From contig CANLSF010000005.1 of assembly GCA_947493695.1 (NCBI GenBank), positions 248,001-312,000 of the forward strand: a stretch of 64,000 bases of DNA, in the 5' to 3' direction. The DNA comes from an uncultured Kiloniellaceae bacterium. GTDB taxonomy: Bacteria; Pseudomonadota; Alphaproteobacteria; Kiloniellales; Kiloniellaceae. Both the position numbers and the translations under genes were made by a program. Positions 26,930 to 35,178 of the stretch are shown here, one piece after another. Positions within the stretch are counted from its first letter, which is position 1, and each line of letters opens with the position of its first letter. The notes below the pieces were generated by a model that was not told the origin of the DNA, made no database searches, and saw only the letters and a program-made list of their open reading frames with translations.

Positions 26930-26945
26930 TGGAAAAAATATTCCA
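26930..26945. promoter_or_regulatory. GGAA-N6-TTCC palindrome before the RpiR gene
   Basis: TGGAA-AAAATA-TTCCA, an exact match to the IolR-type motif, ending 18 bases before the RpiR start codon. This position suits autorepression. Confidence 0.65.
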
Positions 26946-26963
26946 TTTTGGCATCGAATTATC

Positions 26964-27821
26964 ATGGCTCAACCAACACCTCCTTCCAGCTACGAAAATC
27001 TGCGCACAGTCATCTCGGGCCGGCACGAGACTCTGAGCAAACGCCTGCGCCAGATTGCGGAGTTCGCGCTTGCCAACCCGAACGACATGGCGCTTGAGAC
27101 CGTCTCCGAAATAGCGAAACGGGCGGCGGTACAGCCTTCCAGCTTGATCCGCTTTTCGAAGGCATTTGGTTTCGATGGTTTCAGCAGCATGCAACGCGTG
27201 TTCCGCGGACGCCTGACGGAACGGCAACCAAGTTATCATCAGCGGCTTCAAGACCTGAAGGAGAATAGCGACGCTCCACTGACAGCCATAAACGTTCTGG
27301 ACCGCTTTACCGAAGCAGCTTCCCATGCGCTCGATCATTTAAGGGAAGAGGCAAGACCGGAACGCCTGGAACATGCCATTGAACTCATGGCCCAAAGCGA
27401 ACGCATCCACATCATCGGACAGCGTCGTGCCTTTCCGGTCGCCGCCTATCTGAACTACATGCTGAGCCATCTGGGTTGCCGGGTCTCACTGATCGACTCA
27501 ATCGGTGGCATGACATTCGAGCAGGCACGAGACATCTCGCCCAAGGACGTACTTCTCGCGATCAGCTTTCAAAGCTATGCGCCGGAATCCGTGGAAATCG
27601 CCACTCAGGCACAGGAACAGGGAACGCCTGTGATCGCCATCACCGACGGCCCCTTGAGCCCCTTCTCCGCGTTGTCGGATGTCTGTTTCGAGGTCGAGGA
27701 GACCCAGGTCGAGTCCTTCCGCTCTCTCTCGGCCTGTATGTGCCTCTCCCTGTCGCTGGTGGTCTGCCTTGGCTACCGATTGGAAAAAACCACCGACTTC
27801 GATGGCCTCTTCAACGGATAA
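26964..27821 (+). CDS. iolR: MurR/RpiR family regulator, likely IolR
   Basis: 285 residues. An N-terminal RpiR helix-turn-helix (about 10-85: ETVSEIAKRAAVQPSSLIRFSKAFGFDGF) precedes a SIS phosphosugar-binding domain (about 125-260: RIHIIGQRRAFPVAAYL). In rhizobia and Caulobacter the inositol regulator IolR is of this family and binds GGAA-N6-TTCC, probably releasing DNA on binding a phosphorylated pathway intermediate. Here the gene is convergent with iolG (3-base gap) and has such a site at its own promoter. Assignment as IolR rests on this context. Confidence 0.82.
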   Translation: MAQPTPPSSYENLRTVISGRHETLSKRLRQIAEFALANPNDMALETVSEIAKRAAVQPSSLIRFSKAFGFDGFSSMQRVFRGRLTERQPSYHQRLQDLKENSDAPLTAINVLDRFTEAASHALDHLREEARPERLEHAIELMAQSERIHIIGQRRAFPVAAYLNYMLSHLGCRVSLIDSIGGMTFEQARDISPKDVLLAISFQSYAPESVEIATQAQEQGTPVIAITDGPLSPFSALSDVCFEVEETQVESFRSLSACMCLSLSLVVCLGYRLEKTTDFDGLFNG

Positions 27822-27824
27822 ACC

Positions 27825-28817
27825 TTACCAAGCCAGCGTGACCGTCCGTTTTTCCTGAAAGGACTGCAGGGCTGCGTCGGCCAATCGTAACGCCGCGTGA
27901 CCATCGTCACCGCCCGGGCTCGGCACGTCACCGGAAGAAACCGCATCGATAAAGGCATCGAGCTCCGCCTTGTAGGCCGCCGCATAGCGTTCGAGGAAAA
28001 AGTACAGGGGCTTGTCTTTCGAAACGCCGGCTTCAGTTGCGGACTCCACCGTTGTCGGCTGATGATTTTCTACACGGAGCATCCCCTTACTGCCGTGAAC
28101 TTCGATGCGCTGATCGTAGCCGTAGGCCGCGCGGCGGCTGTTGCTGATCTGACAGAGGCGACCACCTGCGGTTCGAAGGGTCACCAGGGCGCTGTCGACA
28201 TCACCTGCCTCCGCGATGGCCGGATCAACGAGACAGCTGGCTGTCGCCGTCACCTCGAGCGGCTCTTCTCCCAGCAACCAGCGCGCTATGTCCAGGTCAT
28301 GGATCATCATGTCACGAAAGAGACCTCCCGAAACTTTGATGTACGAGAGTGGCGGCGGGGCAGGATCACGGCTGGTAATCGAGACCATTTCGACATCGCC
28401 GATTTCGCCTTCGGTCACTCTTCTCCTTAGCGCGGCAAAGCTTGGATCGAAACGCCGATTAAAGGCCAGCGCGAGCGGAACGCCGGCGTCTTTTGCCACT
28501 TCCAGACAGCTCTCAACCCGCTCCAGGCTCAAGTCTATCGGCTTTTCGCAGAAGATCGCCTTACCGACCCGGGCTGAAGCTTCGATCAGATCCGCATGCG
28601 TATCTGTCGAGCTGGCAACGATCACCGCGCCAACCGCCGGATCGGCAAGCGCGGTTTGCGTTGAGGCAACCTGCGCGCCGTATTTCTCCGCGAGCGCCTG
28701 TGCAGCCGCCTCATTGACATCGACCACATAACGCAGCTTTGCGCCTTTATGCAGAGCGATATTCTCGGCATGGATCGCGCCAATCCGTCCGGCGCCAAAC
28801 TGGCAAAATTCGAGCAC
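27825..28817 (-). CDS. iolG: Inositol 2-dehydrogenase IolG
   Basis: Oxidises myo-inositol to scyllo-inosose with NAD+, the first catabolic step. From the GTG at 28817 the protein has exactly 330 residues, the normal family length, and begins with the Rossmann stretch LEFCQFGAGRIGAIHAENIA. AAGGA lies seven bases before this GTG; the frame runs 50 codons further upstream, but that part is the intergenic promoter region. The EKPID motif holds the catalytic lysine; GGLFRDMMIHDLDIARW carries the conserved Asp/His of the GFO/IDH/MocA family. Divergent from iolC. Confidence 0.93.
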   Translation of the reverse strand: MLEFCQFGAGRIGAIHAENIALHKGAKLRYVVDVNEAAAQALAEKYGAQVASTQTALADPAVGAVIVASSTDTHADLIEASARVGKAIFCEKPIDLSLERVESCLEVAKDAGVPLALAFNRRFDPSFAALRRRVTEGEIGDVEMVSITSRDPAPPPLSYIKVSGGLFRDMMIHDLDIARWLLGEEPLEVTATASCLVDPAIAEAGDVDSALVTLRTAGGRLCQISNSRRAAYGYDQRIEVHGSKGMLRVENHQPTTVESATEAGVSKDKPLYFFLERYAAAYKAELDAFIDAVSSGDVPSPGGDDGHAALRLADAALQSFQEKRTVTLAW

Positions 28818-28944
28818 TGTGGTTTCCTTCGTCCCGCTAATCCTGAAGCTGTATTCTACCCTGCCCACCCCTTTTTGTCGGAGCAAAATACGCTCGGGCA
28901 GGATCGCGTGATCAAAATTTATATTCTGAACTTGATAGTCAAAT

Positions 28945-28958
28945 GGAATTTTTGTTTC
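28945..28958. promoter_or_regulatory. Near-match IolR-type motif between iolG and iolC
   Basis: GGAA-TTTTTG-TTTC, one base off the GGAA-N6-TTCC consensus, in the 209-base divergent region; it could serve both promoters. Weaker than the two exact sites. Confidence 0.4.
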
Positions 28959-29026
28959 ATTAGTCAAATTTTTTCACGTAAACCTACAGATCGAGTGAGA
29001 TCAGGAATTTCAGGGAGTCAGCAAAC

Positions 29027-30937
29027 ATGACGGATCGCCGCTTTGATGTTATCGGCATGGGCCGCGCCGGGGTCGACCTCTACGGCGAGCAGATCGGTGG
29101 ACGCTTGGAAGATATGGCGAGCTTCGCCAAGTATGTCGGTGGCAGTCCCTGCAATACCTGCATCGGCGCTGCCCGCCTTGGGCTACGTCCGGCCATGCTG
29201 TCACGGGTTGGCGACGAACACATGGGGCGTTTCATTCGCGAAACGCTCGAAGCCGAAGCCGTCGACACCAGTCATCTCAAGACCGATCAGGAACGCCTCA
29301 CCGCGTTGGTCATTCTGGGCATTCAGGACCGTGAGACCTTTCCCCTCATCTTCTATCGCGAAAACTGTGCCGATATGGCAATCGATCCTGCCGACTTTGA
29401 TCCGGCCTTCATTGCCGAGTCAAAGTGCCTCCTGGTCAGTGGGACGCACTTTTCGACACCCCAGGTCGACAATGCCAGCCGCACGGCCATGCGCTACGCG
29501 CGAGAAGCAGGAACCGGGGTGGCGCTCGATATCGACTACCGTCCGGTCCTCTGGGGCCTGACGTCCCGCGGCCTCGGCGAGCAACGTTTCGTGGCAAGCG
29601 ACTCCGTTACGGCGCACTTGCAATCCATCGTCCCGGACTGCGATCTGATCGTTGGTACGGAGGAGGAGGTCCACATCGCAGGGGGCGACACAGATACGCT
29701 GGCCGCTCTGCGGCAACTCCGTTTACTCACCGATGCCGTCCTGGTGGTCAAACGTGGCCCCATGGGATGTGTCGTTTTCCCAGGCGTCATCCCGGACGAT
29801 ATCGAAGAGGGCATTAAGGGCCCCGGCTTCCCGATCGAAGTCTTCAATGTGCTGGGCGCAGGCGATGCCTTCATGGCCGGCTTCCTGCGCGGCTGGTTGC
29901 GCGACGAATCTTACGAGACCTGCTGCGCCTACGCCAACGCCTGTGGCGCCTTCGCCGTCTCCCGGCACGGCTGCTCACCAGCCTGCCCAAGCTGGGATGA
30001 ACTCGCCGATTTTCTGGAGACCGGCAGTCCGCATTTCAGGCTGCGCGACGACGCCCGGCTGGAGCAACTCCACTGGGCAAGCAACCGGAAGAAGGACTGG
30101 CCGGAGGTCTGTGCCTTTGCATTCGATCATCGCAGCCAGCTGGAGGCGATCGCCGAGCGCCATGGAAGGGACAACGATGCCATCAACCGCTTCAAACGCC
30201 TTGCCTGGGAAGCCGCCCGGGATGCGACGCCGCCGGACGAAGCCGTAAAAGGTATTCTTTGTGATGGGCGCCTGGGACAGGACGCCTTGGACGCTGCGAC
30301 AGGACGCGGGGTGTGGATCGGTCGGCCGATTGAGTTACCAGGCTCCCGCCCGCTTCAGTTTGAGGGTGGTGACAATGTGGCAGCGACCCTGCGGGAATGG
30401 CCCGTTGAACACTGCGTCAAATGTCTGGTTTTCTATCACCCCGACGATCCTGAAGACCTACGACTGGAACAGGAAGCCAGACTGCGCACGCTGTTTGAGG
30501 CTACGCGCAAGGCCCGCTTGGAATTGCTGTTGGAAATCATTCCGCCAAAGGACAGCCCTGTCGATGCAAACACCGTCGCGCGTGCGTTGCAAAAATTTTA
30601 TGACATCGGCGTCTTTCCGGACTGGTGGAAACTTCAGGCGCCGAATTCCGACGAAGCTTGGGATAACATAGCAAAAACCATCACTCTCAATGATCCCTAT
30701 TGCCGCGGCGTCCTGCTCCTGGGTCTGGATGCTCCCGAGGAGGTTTTAGGCGCCGCGTTTACCGCAGCCGCCAAGCAATCCGTCTGCAAAGGCTTCGCCG
30801 TTGGCAGGAGTATCTTCGGTGCACCGGCCGAAGCTTGGTTTGCCGATGATATAGACGATGACGAGGCTGTTGCCGTTATGTCCGGCAACTATTCAAGACT
30901 GATGGGGCTATGGCGCCGGCAGCGCAAAACTGTTTAA
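29027..30937 (+). CDS. iolC: Bifunctional 5-dehydro-2-deoxygluconokinase / 5-dehydro-2-deoxyphosphogluconate aldolase
   Basis: 636 residues. The first half (about 1-330) is a PfkB sugar kinase with GMGRAGVDLYGEQIGG at the start and the catalytic motif NVLGAGDAF (D280). The second half (about 335-636) is the DUF2090 domain, related to aldolases and fused to IolC in many proteobacteria. The protein would phosphorylate 5-dehydro-2-deoxygluconate and may also cleave the product to malonate semialdehyde and dihydroxyacetone phosphate. GGGAG precedes the ATG. iolE, iolD, iolB and iolA are not in this window and probably lie elsewhere. Confidence 0.92.
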   Translation: MTDRRFDVIGMGRAGVDLYGEQIGGRLEDMASFAKYVGGSPCNTCIGAARLGLRPAMLSRVGDEHMGRFIRETLEAEAVDTSHLKTDQERLTALVILGIQDRETFPLIFYRENCADMAIDPADFDPAFIAESKCLLVSGTHFSTPQVDNASRTAMRYAREAGTGVALDIDYRPVLWGLTSRGLGEQRFVASDSVTAHLQSIVPDCDLIVGTEEEVHIAGGDTDTLAALRQLRLLTDAVLVVKRGPMGCVVFPGVIPDDIEEGIKGPGFPIEVFNVLGAGDAFMAGFLRGWLRDESYETCCAYANACGAFAVSRHGCSPACPSWDELADFLETGSPHFRLRDDARLEQLHWASNRKKDWPEVCAFAFDHRSQLEAIAERHGRDNDAINRFKRLAWEAARDATPPDEAVKGILCDGRLGQDALDAATGRGVWIGRPIELPGSRPLQFEGGDNVAATLREWPVEHCVKCLVFYHPDDPEDLRLEQEARLRTLFEATRKARLELLLEIIPPKDSPVDANTVARALQKFYDIGVFPDWWKLQAPNSDEAWDNIAKTITLNDPYCRGVLLLGLDAPEEVLGAAFTAAAKQSVCKGFAVGRSIFGAPAEAWFADDIDDDEAVAVMSGNYSRLMGLWRRQRKTV

Positions 30938-31185
30938 ACAATCGCAATGATGGGGTTACTGAGGAATTCTGTTTTAGAGTCTACACAAGTTGCTAAACAT
31001 ACCTCACCTCAACTCGGGACTCTACAATCCGCGTAAATTAATAGAATTGAAGCCCATGACATGCGGATTACTTAATGCTATCGAGTACAGACAGTGTTTA
31101 TCAACACACTAAATCGATGGCATCGTATGATTACTTATAACAATTACGGGTTGATTCCATCTTAACCAAACCACATGATTGGGCT

Positions 31186-31824
31186 ATGCACCGCCCGCCA
31201 AAACGACCAACATCCTCTACAGCGCTCTGGCTTGCCGAGGTCTTGCGTCATGCCATTATCATGGGAACTCTCCCCCCTGATGAAGTGCTTCAGGCCGACG
31301 AAATCGCAAAGAGTTATGAAGTAAAAGCCGATGTCGTTCGCGAAGTCTTCGCGCTGCTTAAACGCGACGACTGGATCGATTCAGTAAGCAACCACAGCGC
31401 CGTTGTTGCGCCTCTGCGGGCCAAGGACGCCATTAAGCTCTTCGAGACCCGTGCAAGACTGGAAGTCGAAGCCGCCCAACAGTCCTTTCCAAACTTGACC
31501 GAAGACCAGATTGGCGCTGCCGAAAAAGCGCACCGCACGCTTGAAAACGCAATAGACGAAGATCGCTCTCAGGCGCACATCAATTTTCACCTTGCGTTGT
31601 ACGCTGCTGCGGAAGCATCACTCCTGGAACAGGTCGAACAGAAAATACGCGCCTCTGAACGCTATCTTTGTTTCAAACGTGCAGTCCTAAACGACGGCGG
31701 CGCTGAACATGCCGAGCACCTCGCATTCCTACATGCCGCACGTGCCAAAGACGTTGAGCGTGCCGTGCGTATCGTCGATGCACACATCGCAAACTGCGGA
31801 CGATTGATCGCACAAACGCTTTGA
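31186..31824 (+). CDS. GntR family regulator with FCD domain
   Basis: 212 residues. The N-terminal wHTH (about 10-75) is somewhat divergent: LPPDEVLQADEIAKSYEVKADVVREVFALL. The C-terminal FCD helical domain (about 80-205) shows NFHLALYAAAE and HLAFLHAARAKDVERAVRIVDAHI, where metal-binding histidines usually sit. Effector and targets are unknown. The 248-base region upstream (30938-31185) is AT-rich and holds no other gene. arfB begins 46 bases after its stop. Confidence 0.85.
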   Translation: MHRPPKRPTSSTALWLAEVLRHAIIMGTLPPDEVLQADEIAKSYEVKADVVREVFALLKRDDWIDSVSNHSAVVAPLRAKDAIKLFETRARLEVEAAQQSFPNLTEDQIGAAEKAHRTLENAIDEDRSQAHINFHLALYAAAEASLLEQVEQKIRASERYLCFKRAVLNDGGAEHAEHLAFLHAARAKDVERAVRIVDAHIANCGRLIAQTL

Positions 31825-31870
31825 ATTGCGACGGCTTTCGCAGAGAGAACTCCTTCTCTACACTGATACA

Positions 31871-32290
31871 ATGATTGAGATTACCGAGCGGATCCGCCTG
31901 GACCCGAAAGAGATAGAAGAAACCTTTGTGCGTGCCTCCGGCCCCGGCGGCCAGAACGTCAACAAGGTCTCCACTGCGGTGCAGTTGCGTTTCGACCTCC
32001 GCAACTCCCCTTCTCTTCCTTCCTACGTGCGGGAGCGTGCGGAAAGTCTTGCCGGCAAGCGCTTGACCAAGGACGGAGTGCTGGTCTTCACGGCCGCCCG
32101 CTTTCGAACCCAGGAGAGAAATCGGGAAGACGCTGTTCAGAGGTTGGTCGAGCTGCTTCAGCAAGCCTCTGAACGTCCTGTTTACCGGCGACCGACACGA
32201 CCAACGCGCGCGTCGAAACAGAGACGCCTGGACTCGAAAACGAAACGCGCATCCATCAAAAAACAGCGAAGCGGCAGGTTCGACGATTGA
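31871..32290 (+). CDS. arfB: Alternative ribosome-rescue factor ArfB (peptidyl-tRNA hydrolase)
   Basis: Frees ribosomes stalled on mRNA ends by hydrolysing peptidyl-tRNA, a backup for tmRNA. 139 residues, the size of E. coli YaeJ/ArfB. The RF-1-like domain carries the catalytic GGQ in SGPGGQNVNK; the C-terminal tail is strongly basic (RRPTRPTRASKQRR ... KTKRASIKKQRS), the part that enters the mRNA channel. I chose the ATG at 31871 over an upstream start that adds 15 residues. Convergent with the acyl-CoA synthetase. Confidence 0.93.
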   Translation: MIEITERIRLDPKEIEETFVRASGPGGQNVNKVSTAVQLRFDLRNSPSLPSYVRERAESLAGKRLTKDGVLVFTAARFRTQERNREDAVQRLVELLQQASERPVYRRPTRPTRASKQRRLDSKTKRASIKKQRSGRFDD

Positions 32291-32311
32291 ATTTCGCGCC
32301 GGATCACGCGT

Positions 32312-33949
32312 TCAGCCAAGCACCCGTGCCTGCTCCCGCAACACATACTTCTGGATCTTACCGGTCGAGGTTTTTGGCAGTTCGGTAAAGATCACGGTCT
32401 TCGGACACTTGAAGTGCGCCAGATTATCACGGCAGAAACCGATGATTTCGGCTTCGCTCACCTCAGCACCTGCCTTCAAGGCTACGAAGGCACAAGGCGT
32501 CTCCCCCCACTTTTCATCGGGACGGGCAACCACTGCAGCTTCGGTGACGGCAGGGTGTTTGTAGAGCACGCCCTCGACTTCGATGGTCGAGATATTCTCG
32601 CCGCCGGAGATAATGATGTCCTTTGAACGATCCTTCAGTTCGATGTAACCATCCGGGTGCATGACACCCAGATCACCGGTATGAAACCAACCGCCCTTAA
32701 ATGCTGCTTCCGTGGACTTCTGGTTTTTGAGATAGCCTTTCATGACCACATTGCCGCGCATGAAAACCTCGCCCATGGTTTCGCCGTCCCAGGGCACCGG
32801 CTCCAGGCTGTCCGCATCGGCAACCATCAGCCCCTCCAGGACAGGGTAGGTGACGCCCTGTCGCGACTTCAGGCGCGCCTGCTCCTCCATGTCCAGGTCA
32901 TCCCACTCTTCATGCCAGGCGCAGACAGTGACTGGGCCATAGACTTCGGTCAGACCGTAAACGTGTGTGATCTCAAAGCCCTGCTGCTGCATCCGCTCCA
33001 GAACGGCAGCCGGCGGCGCCGAAGCCGCGGTCATCATCTTGACCTTACCCGGTAAGGGACGACGCTGATCCTCCGGCGCGGCAATCAGCAACCCCATCAC
33101 GATCGGCGCGCCGCAAAGATGTGTGACGCCATTGTCGGCAATCGCATCATAGATCGCCTTGGCCTCGACCCTGCGCAGACAAACGTGCGTTCCAGCCATC
33201 GCGGTGATGGTCCATGGAAAACACCAGCCGTTGCAGTGGAACATCGGCAGTGTCCAGAGATAGACCGGATGCTGTTCGAGCGACCAGGTCAGGACATTGC
33301 CCATGGCATTCAGATAAGCGCCACGATGGTGATAGACCACGCCCTTGGGATCGCCAGTGGTGCCCGACGTATAGTTCAGTGAGATCGCGCCCCATTCGTC
33401 ACTCGGCGGAGCCCAGGGATATGCCGAATCACCCTCAGCCAACAGCGCTTCGTAGTCTTTTTCGCCAATCAGATCACCGCTGAGCGCCAGCACATCATCA
33501 ATATCGATAACCATGGGTTTCTTGTCGAGCAGCTTCAGAGCTTCGGTCATGATCCCTGAGAACTCACGATCCGTGATCAGGAGCTTGGTCTCAGCATGCT
33601 TGAGCGTGAAGGCGAGAGTTTCAGCATCCAGGCGGGTGTTGAGCGCATTCAGGACTGCTCCCGCCATGGGCACGCCAAAGTGCGCTTCCATGATTTCCGG
33701 AATGTTCGGCGCCATGATCGAGACTGTGTCGCCTGCCCCAATGCCACGTCCGCGTAACGCAGAAGCTAATTTTACGCACCGGGCGTAGGTTTCTGACCAG
33801 CTACGGCGGATATCGCCGTGAATCACCGCAAGACGGTTGGGATAAACCGAGACGGTACGCTTGATGAAGGAGAGAGGGGAAAGCGGCTCATAGTTGGCGG
33901 CATTCTGACCTAACCCAAGCTCATAAATACCGGTATTTTCCTGTGCCAT
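32312..33949 (-). CDS. Acyl-CoA synthetase (AMP-forming)
   Basis: 545 residues of the ANL adenylating family. It activates a carboxylic acid with ATP and joins it to CoA. Motifs: SLNYTSGTTGDPKG (P-loop), YGLTEVYGP, GWFHTGDLGVMHPDGY, KDIIISGGENIS and the C-terminal lysine motif PKTSTGKIQK. It resembles AlkK/medium-chain and short-chain synthetases; the acid cannot be told. The ATG at 33949 follows GGGAGACGGAG; the frame upstream is longer but lacks a ribosome site. It is 75 bases downstream of the D-threonine-aldolase-like gene and may be its last co-transcribed gene. Confidence 0.9.
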   Translation of the reverse strand: MAQENTGIYELGLGQNAANYEPLSPLSFIKRTVSVYPNRLAVIHGDIRRSWSETYARCVKLASALRGRGIGAGDTVSIMAPNIPEIMEAHFGVPMAGAVLNALNTRLDAETLAFTLKHAETKLLITDREFSGIMTEALKLLDKKPMVIDIDDVLALSGDLIGEKDYEALLAEGDSAYPWAPPSDEWGAISLNYTSGTTGDPKGVVYHHRGAYLNAMGNVLTWSLEQHPVYLWTLPMFHCNGWCFPWTITAMAGTHVCLRRVEAKAIYDAIADNGVTHLCGAPIVMGLLIAAPEDQRRPLPGKVKMMTAASAPPAAVLERMQQQGFEITHVYGLTEVYGPVTVCAWHEEWDDLDMEEQARLKSRQGVTYPVLEGLMVADADSLEPVPWDGETMGEVFMRGNVVMKGYLKNQKSTEAAFKGGWFHTGDLGVMHPDGYIELKDRSKDIIISGGENISTIEVEGVLYKHPAVTEAAVVARPDEKWGETPCAFVALKAGAEVSEAEIIGFCRDNLAHFKCPKTVIFTELPKTSTGKIQKYVLREQARVLG

Positions 33950-34024
33950 CTCCGTCTCCCTTGCTATCTCCACGGCATCGGGCTTCTGCCCGTTCATTAT
34001 TCCGGCCGCGCACTCATGCTGAGC

Positions 34025-35164
34025 CTAATACCAGCCGTTGACCCGACCCCAGGCATCCACGACGTCCTGGCCGCCGTCAACGACATGATAACTGTCATAG
34101 GCCGCCGCTGTCATACAGGCGTGATTGGGCAAAATGCGCACACGCGCGCCAACCGGCAGCTTATCATAGGGAGGCTCGCCTCCCACCGCCGCAATCAAGC
34201 CATGCTCCTGGTGGACAGATTCGACGTAGATTCCATCCATTGGCTCTGTCATGTCGAGCGGACAGACAAGGCCGTAGCCTGCGTGCTCAAGAAACTCCGC
34301 CGCGCTCAGATCCTTCGAGAGTGCAAGACCGCCGGCATCGATCAGGATCCGCCCGGCGGCATGATTGTGGCCGATGACGGTCGCTACGACGCTCAAGGCG
34401 ATATCTTCCATGGCACAAACGCCCAACGCCATCTGATCCAGATCGAAGAAGGTGTAAACACCGGGGCGCATCTCGGTGAGTCCCTCCAGGGACTTTGCAC
34501 AGATCGCGGTCGGTGTTGAGCCCGCCGAGACGGTCTCACAGGTCAGTCCTGCGTCCCGCAGACGCTGCGCAGCGAGCACAGCCCCTACCCGTTCCTCCTC
34601 CGCGACCTGCTCGATTTCAGCCTGGTTGCGGCAATGATAGGAATGTCCTGCGTGTGTGAGGACACCCGCAAGAGTCAGGCCTGCGCACTCGTTCAAAAAC
34701 CGGCCGAGCTCGATGAGTAGGTCTGACTCCGGTGGCACGCCGCCTCTCAAACCTCCGGTATCGACTTCGATCAGAAACCGGAAATCAGTATCCAAGTCGG
34801 CGGCCTTTTGTGCGGCGGCCTTCAAGGTTTCCATGCTGTCAGTCAGGAGGGTTATCTGCGCCCCTTGTGCCTGAAGCTTTGCGACGGCATCCAGCTTTCC
34901 CGCCGCGAGACCGACAGCATAGGTCAGATCACTTATGCCCTGCGCAAGGAAGTAGCGTGCCTCGGCAAGCGTGGACACAGTCACACCACCAAAGTGACCC
35001 CGTGTCGCGGTCTTTGCGACATTTGCCGACTTAGCCGTTTTAAGATGCGGGCGCAGCCGGACGCCTGCTTCCGACATGCGTTTGGACATTCTTTCGCAGT
35101 TTCGCTCCAGCCTGCTTCGATCCAGAACGAGGGCGGGTGTATCCAGGTCGGCAAGAGATGTCAT
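34025..35164 (-). CDS. D-threonine aldolase / D-serine dehydratase-like PLP enzyme
   Basis: 379 residues of the alanine-racemase-fold group (DSD1/D-threonine aldolase). The PLP lysine is K42 in RPHLKTAKS; GHSYHC and EVDTGGLRGG line the active site; the C-terminal LPNHACMTAAAYDSYHVVD carries the His and Cys that bind metal in D-serine dehydratases. D-threonine aldolase, D-serine dehydratase and D-threo-3-hydroxyaspartate dehydratase cannot be separated by eye. Fourteen bases downstream of the gamma-glutamyltransferase-like gene. Confidence 0.88.
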   Translation of the reverse strand: MTSLADLDTPALVLDRSRLERNCERMSKRMSEAGVRLRPHLKTAKSANVAKTATRGHFGGVTVSTLAEARYFLAQGISDLTYAVGLAAGKLDAVAKLQAQGAQITLLTDSMETLKAAAQKAADLDTDFRFLIEVDTGGLRGGVPPESDLLIELGRFLNECAGLTLAGVLTHAGHSYHCRNQAEIEQVAEEERVGAVLAAQRLRDAGLTCETVSAGSTPTAICAKSLEGLTEMRPGVYTFFDLDQMALGVCAMEDIALSVVATVIGHNHAAGRILIDAGGLALSKDLSAAEFLEHAGYGLVCPLDMTEPMDGIYVESVHQEHGLIAAVGGEPPYDKLPVGARVRILPNHACMTAAAYDSYHVVDGGQDVVDAWGRVNGWY

Positions 35165-35178
35165 AACTGTCGAATTCC

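Noticed and set aside
28818-28967. 50-codon upstream extension of iolG
   Set aside because: A GTG with AAGGA gives the exact 330-residue family length, and the extension crosses the iolG/iolC promoter region.
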